51,747 nt of DNA from Pseudoalteromonas luteoviolacea NCIMB 1942 (GTDB lineage: Bacteria; Pseudomonadota; Gammaproteobacteria; Enterobacterales; Alteromonadaceae): contig NZ_AUXT01000192.1 of assembly GCF_001625595.1 (NCBI RefSeq), forward strand, positions 1 through 51,747, given 5' to 3'. Position numbers and translations under genes: made by a program. The notes beneath the pieces were generated by a model. The model did not search any database. It worked only from the letters and a program-made list of their open reading frames with translations, and was not told where the DNA came from. This document shows, piece after piece, positions 26,904 through 34,919 of this stretch (its first letter is position 1; the number at the start of each line of letters is the position of its first letter).

Positions 26904-27570
26904 TCAGAGCAACAGTGTAATTGGTAAGCTGGCTATTTTTGGTACTTCGGGTTTCGCCTATGAAGTGGCTGATGTCGCAGTATCAATGGATATTGAGAAG
27001 ATTATTCTGCTTACCAACGAAAAAGACTTTGATAATGTGGATGAACGTTTTGAAGTTTTGCACGAGTCTGAGGTCAGTAACCTTGTAGAGCAGGGATACC
27101 AATTCGCTATGGGGATCGGTGAACCTGAGCTGAGAGAAAAGGTGTTCAATAAATTTAATGATTTAGAATACCCTAATCTGATCCATAAAAATGCCTCGCT
27201 GGGCTATGGTCAACGTGAGTTAATCAATAAAAGTCAAGGTAATGTTATTACAGCCGGCGTGGCAATGACGAATAATATTCAACTGGGTAACTTTTGTATT
27301 TTTAACCTACTGTCTACCGTTGGTCATGATTGCATTATAGAAGATTTTGTATCAGTCATGCCTTCTGTAAATATCTCAGGTAATGTGAAACTAGAAAAGG
27401 GCGCTTACTTAGGTGTTGGTGCGACGATACTTCAGGGGCAGTTAGATGACAAACTCACCATTGGTGAAGGTACCGTGGTTGGTGCTGCATCTTTGGTAAG
27501 AAAGTCGGTACCAAGCTACAAAATTGTAGTGGGGTCTCCTGCGAAAATACTCAAAGATATTTCTAAATAG
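26893..27570 (+). CDS. NeuD/PglD/LegH-type sugar N-acyltransferase
   Basis: A 225-aa left-handed beta-helix acyltransferase with the N-terminal PglD-like Rossmann subdomain (LAIFGTSGFAYEVADVA, about 13-29). The hexapeptide domain runs over about 95-215. The catalytic histidine His145 is in TVGHDCIIEDFV, and the C-terminus is VVGSPAKILKDI. The family acylates the 4-amino group of UDP-4-amino-sugars or O-acetylates sialic acid. Directly after LegC and coupled to the hydroxyacyl-CoA dehydrogenase, it is the likely LegH step, with acetyl-CoA or 3-hydroxybutyryl-CoA as donor. Confidence 0.85.
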   Translation: MSTNQSNSVIGKLAIFGTSGFAYEVADVAVSMDIEKIILLTNEKDFDNVDERFEVLHESEVSNLVEQGYQFAMGIGEPELREKVFNKFNDLEYPNLIHKNASLGYGQRELINKSQGNVITAGVAMTNNIQLGNFCIFNLLSTVGHDCIIEDFVSVMPSVNISGNVKLEKGAYLGVGATILQGQLDDKLTIGEGTVVGAASLVRKSVPSYKIVVGSPAKILKDISK

Positions 27571-27644
27571 TAAAACATTTTTAATGTTGCACTTTTTACA
27601 GACTGGATGCTCAGTTTGCGTAAGTAAGATACAAGAAGATTAGT

Positions 27645-28514
27645 ATGGATAAGCCAAAAATATGCTTCTTAACAACAGTATTCCCGATGGAAGCTGAAGT
27701 AGTAGAACAGTATTTTGAATCCCTAAGCAAGCAAAGTTACACTGACTTCGACTTGGTGATAGTGAACGATGGCCTTGTTGATTTAGATAGCTATGTAGTA
27801 AAGTACACAGACTTAAACGTTGTTGTAATGGATGCGGAGGGTCGCACGCCAGTTGAGAATCGAAGACTACTGATAGACTTTGCCTATTCAAATGGATACC
27901 AAATTGCTATTTTCGGTGACTCGGATGATTATTTTTCTGCTTCGCGAGTAGAAAGTTCGCTAAAGGTGTTGGCGCAAGGGTGTGACATATTGGTCAACGA
28001 ACTGCATATGTTTAGTGCCCAAAGCAGTACTGTAACCGCAGTATTAGAACCTCATTTTGAAAGACATCAAGTAATCACTTTTGAAGATCTCCTTGATCGA
28101 AACTGTATGGGCTTGTCCAATACCGCGGTTAACCTTTCACGAGTACAGCTTGATTCTTACTTCGAAAATGCATTGAACTTAATCGCTTTAGATTGGTATC
28201 TCTTTTCTCGTGCCCTGCTCGATGGGGCAAGAGTTCAGTTTACTGATGAGGCGGTCACCTTCTATCGACAATATGGCGAGAATACGGCCAATCTGATACA
28301 AGTTGACAAGCACTCAATCGAGCGAGCTTTAAATGTAAAACTGCAACATTATACAAAGATGAAAGAGTATTCAGATGCTTATGTTGCACGTGACAAAGCA
28401 GTACAAGAAAGCATTAATAACGATGTCATTTCTTCTGAATATATTAATAAACAAATAGATAAAATTATACTACCACCACTATGGTGGGAGATTCCTATAA
28501 TTGAGGATGTATAA
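27645..28514 (+). CDS. GT2-like glycosyltransferase
   Basis: A 289-aa GT-A fold transferase. The N-terminus ICFLTTVFPMEAEVVEQYFESL with YTDFDLVIVNDG is the GT2 donor-binding strand set. IFGDSDDYFS near 87-96 supplies the metal-binding DxD. A tail of about 60 residues after the catalytic region is predicted helical. Donor and linkage cannot be read. It is inserted between the acyltransferase (74-base gap) and the synthase gene, whose ATG follows its stop directly. Confidence 0.8.
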   Translation: MDKPKICFLTTVFPMEAEVVEQYFESLSKQSYTDFDLVIVNDGLVDLDSYVVKYTDLNVVVMDAEGRTPVENRRLLIDFAYSNGYQIAIFGDSDDYFSASRVESSLKVLAQGCDILVNELHMFSAQSSTVTAVLEPHFERHQVITFEDLLDRNCMGLSNTAVNLSRVQLDSYFENALNLIALDWYLFSRALLDGARVQFTDEAVTFYRQYGENTANLIQVDKHSIERALNVKLQHYTKMKEYSDAYVARDKAVQESINNDVISSEYINKQIDKIILPPLWWEIPIIEDV

Positions 28515-29570
28515 ATGAAATTAACTGAATCTAAAGAGATTTTTAACTTTTGCACACCATATATCATCGCTGAATTAGGCGCAAACCACAATGGTGATAT
28601 GGAGCTGGCTAAAAAGTTAATCATTCAGGCAAAAGAAGCTGGGGCAGATTGTGTTAAGTTTCAAAGCTGGTCAAAAGACTCTGTATTTAGTCGTAAGAAA
28701 TACGATGATAACTACTTTATCGCCGATGATTACAGAGATAGAGATGATTTCACAATGGAAGAAATCGTAGAAGAATACTCGATTTCTGAAGAAGAGCTGC
28801 TTGAAATGAAGTCATTTGCTGCTGAGGTAGGAATTGACTGTTCTTCAACACCGTTTTGCCGCTCGGAAGTAGACTTTTTGGTAGACAAATTAGAGTCACC
28901 TTTTATTAAAGTTGCGTCTATGGATCTAAACAACTATCCATTCCTAGACTACTTAGCACGTAAAGGTAAGCCAATTATTATCTCTACTGGTTTAAGCGAG
29001 TTATCTGAAATTGATAAAGCGGTTAAAACAATTGAAAATGCAGGCAATACTGATATTTGTATTTTGCACTGTGTATCTACATACCCACCGGTAGACAGCG
29101 ATGTGCACTTAAATAACATCAAAACACTACAGCAAGCATACCCGAATTATCCAATTGGATTTTCTGATCACACGATTGGTGTTGAAATCCCACTAGCTTC
29201 TGTTGCTATGGGTGCTGCTGTAATTGAGAAACATTTCACGCTTGATAAAAATATGGAAGGGTGGGATCACAAAGTTTCTGCAACGCAAGATGAAATGCAA
29301 CAAATTGTGAGTGGTGCAAAGCGTATTAATGATGCATTAGGTAGCTTCCGAATTTCTGCTACTGAGTCTGACGAGAAAAAAGAAGAATTTAGACGCAGTA
29401 TCGTGTTAACTCGACCAATGAAAGCAGGTGATACGATCGCACTAGAAGACCTAGAGTTTAAGCGCCCTGGCACTGGTATCCAACCAGAGTTTGCTGAGTT
29501 TATTGTTGGTCTAACGGTGAATAAAGATCTACCTGATGACTACATTTTAACTAAAGATGACTTGTCATAA
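28515..29570 (+). CDS. Nonulosonic acid synthase (NeuB/LegI family)
   Basis: A 351-aa PEP-dependent condensing enzyme making a nine-carbon 2-keto acid from a six-carbon amino sugar. The NeuB barrel has IIAELGANHNGDMELAKKLI at about 16-35, DCVKFQSW, SSTPFC, IKVASMDLNN and GFSDHTIGVEIPLASVAMGA. The last 65 residues form the SAF (antifreeze-like) domain, RRSIVLTRPMKAGDTI. In this setting N,N'-diacyl-legionaminate or an isomer is the expected product rather than Neu5Ac. No hydrolysing 2-epimerase to make its substrate is found in the window. Confidence 0.88.
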   Translation: MKLTESKEIFNFCTPYIIAELGANHNGDMELAKKLIIQAKEAGADCVKFQSWSKDSVFSRKKYDDNYFIADDYRDRDDFTMEEIVEEYSISEEELLEMKSFAAEVGIDCSSTPFCRSEVDFLVDKLESPFIKVASMDLNNYPFLDYLARKGKPIIISTGLSELSEIDKAVKTIENAGNTDICILHCVSTYPPVDSDVHLNNIKTLQQAYPNYPIGFSDHTIGVEIPLASVAMGAAVIEKHFTLDKNMEGWDHKVSATQDEMQQIVSGAKRINDALGSFRISATESDEKKEEFRRSIVLTRPMKAGDTIALEDLEFKRPGTGIQPEFAEFIVGLTVNKDLPDDYILTKDDLS

Positions 29571-30254
29571 ATGATAGCAATTATACCTGCTCGTGGAGGC
29601 TCGAAAGGGCTTCCAGGAAAGAATATTAAGGATCTGTTAGGTAAGCCCATGATTGCTTACACCATTGAAGCCGCGAAGGCATCAAAACATATAACAGATA
29701 TTATTATTTCAACTGATTGCGAAGAGATTTATCGGATTGCTATTGAGCATGGTGCTAGGGAAACGTTCTTGAGGCCTGCTGAATTAGCAACGGATGAAGC
29801 CCAAGCAATTGACAATTATATCTATACAATAGACAGATTAGAAAAAGATTTTTCCATGAACATCGAGTCATTTGTGGTGTTGCAACCAACATCGCCATTG
29901 AGATCGACGGAAGATATTGATAAGTCTATTGAGGTGTATAAAAACTCGAATGCGCGATCTGTTATCAGCTACACAGAGGAACATCATCCTCTTACGTGGC
30001 ATAAATACATAAAAGAAGACGGCAGCCTCGAAAATATCTTTGAAGATAAGTTAGATAATAGGCAGAAGTTTAGAATGTCGCATTATCCAACTGGTGCAGT
30101 ATACGTATTTAATACTCAGTTGATTAGAAGCCGAAACTACTTCGATGAATCGACTAAAGCTTACATCATGCCAAGAGAACGCTCTGTCGACATCGATACG
30201 GAAGAAGACTTTAGATATGCTGAGTTCTTGCTTGGGAGAAATCGAGATGAGTAG
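29571..30254 (+). CDS. CMP-nonulosonic acid synthetase (NeuA/LegF family)
   Basis: A 227-aa cytidylyltransferase activating the nonulosonate as its CMP derivative. The signature is IIPARGGSKGLPGKNIKDL at about 4-22. The remaining blocks are ISTDCEEI, LQPTSPLRSTEDID, YPTGAVYVFNTQ and VDIDTEEDFRYAE, all standard for the family. The length is typical of LegF/NeuA. The ATG follows the stop of the synthase with no gap, and its 3' end overlaps the next gene by eight bases. Confidence 0.92.
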   Translation: MIAIIPARGGSKGLPGKNIKDLLGKPMIAYTIEAAKASKHITDIIISTDCEEIYRIAIEHGARETFLRPAELATDEAQAIDNYIYTIDRLEKDFSMNIESFVVLQPTSPLRSTEDIDKSIEVYKNSNARSVISYTEEHHPLTWHKYIKEDGSLENIFEDKLDNRQKFRMSHYPTGAVYVFNTQLIRSRNYFDESTKAYIMPRERSVDIDTEEDFRYAEFLLGRNRDE

Positions 30255-31272
30255 TGTTTTAAAGTTAAGTGAAAACCCTAGCTTTGAGTTGGCAATTGAA
30301 CTACTAGATTCGAATGGAAATGGCATACTACCAGTAATAGACAAAGATGGTAAGTTTGCTGGGATCATTACTGACGGTGATATTCGCAAAGCGATTCTTT
30401 ATAAAAATTTAGATCTTGAAAGCATAATCAATAAAGAACCTTATACACTTGACCCGAGCTCAAGTGAGCAGCAAAAAGTACAATTTTTAAAAAGCATTAA
30501 GCGTCGTCAATTGCCTTTGGTTGATCACGAGAGAAATTATGTTGGTATGTTTACCTTAGACGAACTCGATTTCTCGACACGAGATAACTGGGTCGTAATT
30601 ATGGCTGGTGGACTAGGGTCTCGATTAGGTGAGTTAACGAAAGAACTGCCAAAACCAATGCTACAAGTGCGTGGCAAACCAATTCTTGAGCGTATTATTG
30701 AAAATTTTGTCGAGCAGGGATTTACTAAGTTTTATTTGGCCGTGAACTATAAAAAAGAGATCATTAAAGACTACTTTCAAGACGGTAAGAAGTTTGGCAT
30801 TCAAGTACGCTATTTGGAAGAAAGTAAGCGCTTAGGTACTGCTGGAGCACTCGCTTTAATTGAAGAGCAGCATGGTGAACCGATGCTGATTAGCAATGGC
30901 GATGTACTTGCTGACATTAACTATGCTGAATTGGTTGACTTTCATGAACGTTCTTCCAGCATGGCTACTATGTGCGTAAAAGAGTATGAACATATAGTCC
31001 CGTATGGCGTCATTGAAACGGAAGGTGACAAGATCACTGGCCTAAAAGAAAAGCCTCGTATTCTTTTCAATATAAACAGTGGGGTTTACTGTATTGATCC
31101 CAAAGTTATCAATAGAGTACCTCAAGATACTTTTTACGATATGCCAACTTTATTCTCTGAGTTGATGAATGAAGATTTGCCTGTAACTGCTTACAGCTAT
31201 AACCAATACTGGATCGATATTGGACGCCCAGATGACTTCAAAAAAGCGAACGATTTTAATGAAATTCAATAA
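30247..31272 (+). CDS. CBS-domain sugar nucleotidyltransferase (PtmE/LegE-like)
   Basis: A 341-aa protein with two N-terminal CBS motifs (about 1-110, with GIITDGDIRKA) fused to a nucleotidyltransferase (VIMAGGLGSRLGELTKELPKPML at about 118-140, SNGDVLADI, YWIDIGRPDDF). This is the architecture of PtmE, which makes GDP-glucosamine for legionaminic acid in Campylobacter. The other enzymes of that GDP branch (PtmF, PtmA, PgmL) are not seen here. I start at ATG 30247 inside the end of the CMP-synthetase gene; longer frames lack a ribosome site. The sugar and nucleotide are inferred. Confidence 0.8.
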   Translation: MSSVLKLSENPSFELAIELLDSNGNGILPVIDKDGKFAGIITDGDIRKAILYKNLDLESIINKEPYTLDPSSSEQQKVQFLKSIKRRQLPLVDHERNYVGMFTLDELDFSTRDNWVVIMAGGLGSRLGELTKELPKPMLQVRGKPILERIIENFVEQGFTKFYLAVNYKKEIIKDYFQDGKKFGIQVRYLEESKRLGTAGALALIEEQHGEPMLISNGDVLADINYAELVDFHERSSSMATMCVKEYEHIVPYGVIETEGDKITGLKEKPRILFNINSGVYCIDPKVINRVPQDTFYDMPTLFSELMNEDLPVTAYSYNQYWIDIGRPDDFKKANDFNEIQ

Positions 31273-32482
31273 TTTGAACCAAAGTGAAGCACTGGTTTGT
31301 ATCGGAAGATGTAATAACTTTAATGATATAACATTAAGGTTTTCGAAAGAATTTTTAGGGTTAGAAAAATATACAACAATTTCAGAATACCCTGGTGCAG
31401 ATCACTTTGTCGATTTGCAAAAGCAGAATATATCCGATCTACATTCAGATGGCTGGTTAGCTGTAAAGAATACCATTAGCATTGAAGAAGTGATTCTTAA
31501 AGATCGTCTATTGAGAAATATCAGCTACTTTGAAGCTAAAGAATTAGTCGTTAAAGTGGCTAAGTACTTTTACGAGCTTTATTCTAAAAATAATTTCAAA
31601 GTACTCGTTGTCCATCCAGTAGATAATTATGTCATGGATGTGATGGTGCAAATGGCAGAGAAGTTCAATATTGCTGTTTATGGCGTTTGTGCATTTTTTG
31701 TGGGTGGATATAAAAGAGTATCCGTTTTTGGCGAACACAATGCTATAAGAGAAGTTAGTCAAGAAGAGGTGCAGACGTTTAAGAAGAAGATAACTGATAA
31801 GTATAAATCACCAATGGTCTCTTCTTTTAGCAAGGCATTTAAGAGTAGCGTTAGTTATTACTTTAAGTACAAGTTGAAGTATTTATACTTCTATTTATTA
31901 AAGTATAAACTTTTAGGTAGGTTAGAATATGACTATATCTCTACACCTCATGCTGCAACAGTAAACAAGCTGACGGATTTATTTCCATTTAAGTACTTTA
32001 GTACAACGCTTCCGGAGAAGGTTTCTGATAATGACATATACATTCCTATGCATTATCACCCTGAAGCGACCATTGAGTACTGGGCGAGTGATACTACCTT
32101 TGTAGACTACCTTACAAGCCTAATAGAAGTCGTTAGAAAGCTCTCTGACGAAGGCTTTAATGTGTACTTAAAAGAACACCCTGCAATGTGTTTTAGACAG
32201 GATAAATCTTTATATAAAAAGCTGCTTAATATTAAAAATGTAAAGATAATAAACCCTTATGTCGAAACAGGTCAAGTTTTGGACATGTTTAACAATGTCG
32301 CAGTCTGGACTGGTAGTACAGGAATTGAAGCTTTACTTAATGATAAAAAAGTATACTTTATCAGCTCTAACTACTATTTCTCCAAGCAAAGTGACTCTTT
32401 ATATGAAATAAAGCAATTTGAAACGGAAGAAGAAAAAGACGATTTTGTAGAGCATATCTTGAGTAATACAATCGTCTGGTAA
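31259..32482 (+). CDS. Putative capsule-type glycosyltransferase (KpsS-like fold), candidate nonulosonate transferase
   Basis: A 407-aa cytoplasmic protein. Its C-terminal half has the pattern of capsule-synthesis transferases: IPMHYHPEATIEYWA (about 258-272), then YLKEHPAMCFR, KIINPYVETGQVL and VWTGSTGIEALLNDKKVYF. The KEHP and TGSTGIEA motifs match GT-B enzymes that use CMP-activated acids. It lies directly after the CMP-sugar genes (14-base overlap), which makes it the best candidate to transfer the nonulosonic acid. The first 200 residues are not recognisable to me. The start ATG 31259 is preferred to a TTG at 31220. Confidence 0.6.
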   Translation: MKFNNLNQSEALVCIGRCNNFNDITLRFSKEFLGLEKYTTISEYPGADHFVDLQKQNISDLHSDGWLAVKNTISIEEVILKDRLLRNISYFEAKELVVKVAKYFYELYSKNNFKVLVVHPVDNYVMDVMVQMAEKFNIAVYGVCAFFVGGYKRVSVFGEHNAIREVSQEEVQTFKKKITDKYKSPMVSSFSKAFKSSVSYYFKYKLKYLYFYLLKYKLLGRLEYDYISTPHAATVNKLTDLFPFKYFSTTLPEKVSDNDIYIPMHYHPEATIEYWASDTTFVDYLTSLIEVVRKLSDEGFNVYLKEHPAMCFRQDKSLYKKLLNIKNVKIINPYVETGQVLDMFNNVAVWTGSTGIEALLNDKKVYFISSNYYFSKQSDSLYEIKQFETEEEKDDFVEHILSNTIVW

Positions 32483-32487
32483 GTTGT

Positions 32488-33630
32488 ATGTATACGATTA
32501 TTTTTAGGTATGCAATGTATTCTTTGATTGCCTTGGAGGTAATGCTTCTACCTAAGCTACTTCCAAGTCACGAGTACTCTGAGCTGGAATATTATAAATT
32601 CATAATTTTTATGTTTCCTTTTTTGCTGGTTGGTGCTCACTCTGGATATATGTATTACCGCTTTACCGAAAAAGAGGATAGGTTTAATACCTTAGTGATA
32701 TTTGGAGCCTTGCAGCTAGGGCTGTTCGCACTTGCTTTTGGCTTAATGACGCAAAATATCTATTACGCCATTGCTGGTTTACTTATGGGTATGATGGTTG
32801 TAATTGAGCAACGGGTACAAGTAGAAAAGCTGTTTACCCTCGCGCTCGCAGGTAAGCCGCTTATTTCTGTGTTTTTGGTCTTGGTGGCGTATTTATCATG
32901 GGCTGGCTTTTCACCTCAGCTGGACTCTAGCCAGATTTTGTCGTTTTCAGTCGTTCTTGGTTTTCTCGCTTGGGCAGCGATTGTTGTGTTTTTCATAAAA
33001 CATGCTGTGCGTTTTAAAGATGGCTTTGAATTTAGTAAGTATATTGACCTGATAAAAAAAGGGTTTTCAATTAATCTTGCAACAATTTTATTGATGATGA
33101 CATTTTTCCTCGATAGATACATAACCAAGCAATATTACCCTGACTCACTCGCGTCTTATTCATTTTCATACAATATCATCCAGTTTGTCATTCTGGCTTT
33201 GACTACAATAGGTTATGTAAATACAGTGAAAGTTGGAGAGCAATTTGATGAGCTTTCATTTCCTGTTTTGATAAAGAAATTAGGTTATACGTATAAAGTT
33301 TTTGCAGTCATACTGGCGTTGTTTTTTGTCTTTTTATACGTCGTTAAGTTCTTTTACACCTTTGAAGGCTTTTTAACGTTATCTATCATCATGTCCATAT
33401 TTGTTGGGAATTTTTTCTGCGTGAATAGCATTGCATCTGTTGCGCTGTATAAAGGTTTCCAAAATAAAGCGGCGGTTGTTTTAGCCGGCATCTTTGCTGT
33501 AAATGTACTGCTTTCTTACTTATTGGCGGAGAGCAACGTTGCCCATTATTGGTTGATTCTAAAAACTGGACTGTTACTAAATATTTACTCTGCTACCTTT
33601 TTGATTATGGCTAAAAATAGGCTGAAATAG
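32488..33630 (+). CDS. wzx: Wzx-type flippase
   Basis: A 380-aa membrane protein with about ten to twelve hydrophobic helices and little outside them. The segment KKGFSINLATILLMMTFFLD with RYITKQYYP (about 190-218) matches the central region of polysaccharide transporters of the MOP/MATE superfamily. It should flip undecaprenyl-PP-linked repeats of system B. It lies just upstream of the polymerase, a common pairing. It is a little short for Wzx but has the conserved middle. Confidence 0.75.
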   Translation: MYTIIFRYAMYSLIALEVMLLPKLLPSHEYSELEYYKFIIFMFPFLLVGAHSGYMYYRFTEKEDRFNTLVIFGALQLGLFALAFGLMTQNIYYAIAGLLMGMMVVIEQRVQVEKLFTLALAGKPLISVFLVLVAYLSWAGFSPQLDSSQILSFSVVLGFLAWAAIVVFFIKHAVRFKDGFEFSKYIDLIKKGFSINLATILLMMTFFLDRYITKQYYPDSLASYSFSYNIIQFVILALTTIGYVNTVKVGEQFDELSFPVLIKKLGYTYKVFAVILALFFVFLYVVKFFYTFEGFLTLSIIMSIFVGNFFCVNSIASVALYKGFQNKAAVVLAGIFAVNVLLSYLLAESNVAHYWLILKTGLLLNIYSATFLIMAKNRLK

Positions 33631-33635
33631 ACTCT

Positions 33636-34880
33636 ATGATATTACTTAAATTTTGTTTGCTCTACTTTGGTATTCTTCAGCCTTTTTTGTCCTTACTTTG
33701 GTCAAATAGCTTCAACATTCCGTTATTGGTGAAGATAGTATCTGTCTTCAACATAATGACATTCTTTTTAGCCCTCTCTTTGATTTTGAAGTATACCTTT
33801 GAGAGGAGAAGTATAAAGAGTAAACCGTTTTTCTTCTTTTTGCTGTTCATAGTGCTAGTTGATGTTTTTGGTCTTGTTGTTGGCACTTTTAATGGTTACA
33901 CAGATAAGTTAATAAATGACTTCTACCTTACTTTGAATGGCGTCTTTATTGCCTACGCTGTTTATTTATCAGATATCCCGAGCTATAAAATAGAAGAGTT
34001 TTTACGTCGTTTTTCGTACTGCTTTACTTTTACTTTTTCATTTGCCGTCTCCATCATGGTAGTGCAAACGATCTTAAATATTCCGCACTATCCAGCGGTA
34101 GCATCAAATTTAGCATTGATCCCGATATTTTACTTTTTAAGTAAGAAAAGGTATGCGCTTGTAGCTTTCCTGATCCTAATGGTGTTTTTATCTGGTAAGC
34201 GTAGTGTGTTTATTATTTTTGCGTTTTTAATGCCATTTTTCATATTATTCAACCGGGGCGTAAAGCTTGGTACCGTAGCGTCGATAGGAGCGGTTTTAAG
34301 TGCATCGATGTTATTAATTCTGCTTCCAGTTGCAACTTACCTTGAAGATAATGCCGATAAGTTCAGCGCAGGTAGATCGGTGATTAATAAGTTTGCGCTA
34401 CTAAACCCTTTGTCCGACAACTTTGACTTAAAGTCTGCTGCTGGAGAGCGATTTGAAGAGGTTTATAACTCCATAGAGGCACACCATCAAAATCCATATT
34501 CATTCTTAATTGGTTCTGGTAATGGGTTCGCCTACAAACTGGAAGTGCACCGTAAGGACATGATAGAAGAAAATCGACATGGAGTGCACTTTGCCCCTGT
34601 CGACTTTTATACCAAGTATGGGTTCTTATTTGTGCTGTCCATGACTATTTTCATAATTTTGTACTTGATGAAGGTCTTTCCTTATTTGAAGTGCGGTGTA
34701 TGGTATTTTAATGTGCTTGTTTTCTATCAGGTGTTTGTTCTTTTTTATTCTTTCTTGGGCTCTAACTTTGGGTTGGACTCAATGTTTTGGATGAGCATCG
34801 GATTTGCCCTGTTACTAATTGACGAGATTAAAGAAGCGCAGGAACGGGAAGAACAGAGCATGTACGCTCATAAAACCTAA
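33636..34880 (+). CDS. wzy: Wzy-like O-antigen/capsule polymerase
   Basis: A 414-aa protein with about eleven TM helices. LSGKRSVFIIFAF (about 188-200) is the Wzy/WaaL arginine motif. A large periplasmic loop at about 240-320 contains IGSGNGFAYKLEVHR and GVHFAPVDFYTKYGFLF; the histidine followed by a late TM is typical for O-antigen polymerase/ligase family members. It polymerises system B repeats. It is five bases after wzx. The following acyltransferase remnant begins close behind. Confidence 0.78.
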   Translation: MILLKFCLLYFGILQPFLSLLWSNSFNIPLLVKIVSVFNIMTFFLALSLILKYTFERRSIKSKPFFFFLLFIVLVDVFGLVVGTFNGYTDKLINDFYLTLNGVFIAYAVYLSDIPSYKIEEFLRRFSYCFTFTFSFAVSIMVVQTILNIPHYPAVASNLALIPIFYFLSKKRYALVAFLILMVFLSGKRSVFIIFAFLMPFFILFNRGVKLGTVASIGAVLSASMLLILLPVATYLEDNADKFSAGRSVINKFALLNPLSDNFDLKSAAGERFEEVYNSIEAHHQNPYSFLIGSGNGFAYKLEVHRKDMIEENRHGVHFAPVDFYTKYGFLFVLSMTIFIILYLMKVFPYLKCGVWYFNVLVFYQVFVLFYSFLGSNFGLDSMFWMSIGFALLLIDEIKEAQEREEQSMYAHKT

Positions 34881-34919
34881 TTGCAAATACTAAGGCATGG
34901 TAGGACAGAAAGCTTGAAT

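Noticed and set aside
27571..27644. Possible terminator (AACATT / AATGTT) in the 74-base gap after the NeuD-like gene
   Set aside because: Six A-T-rich pairs only, and the downstream genes belong to the same pathway; too weak to call.
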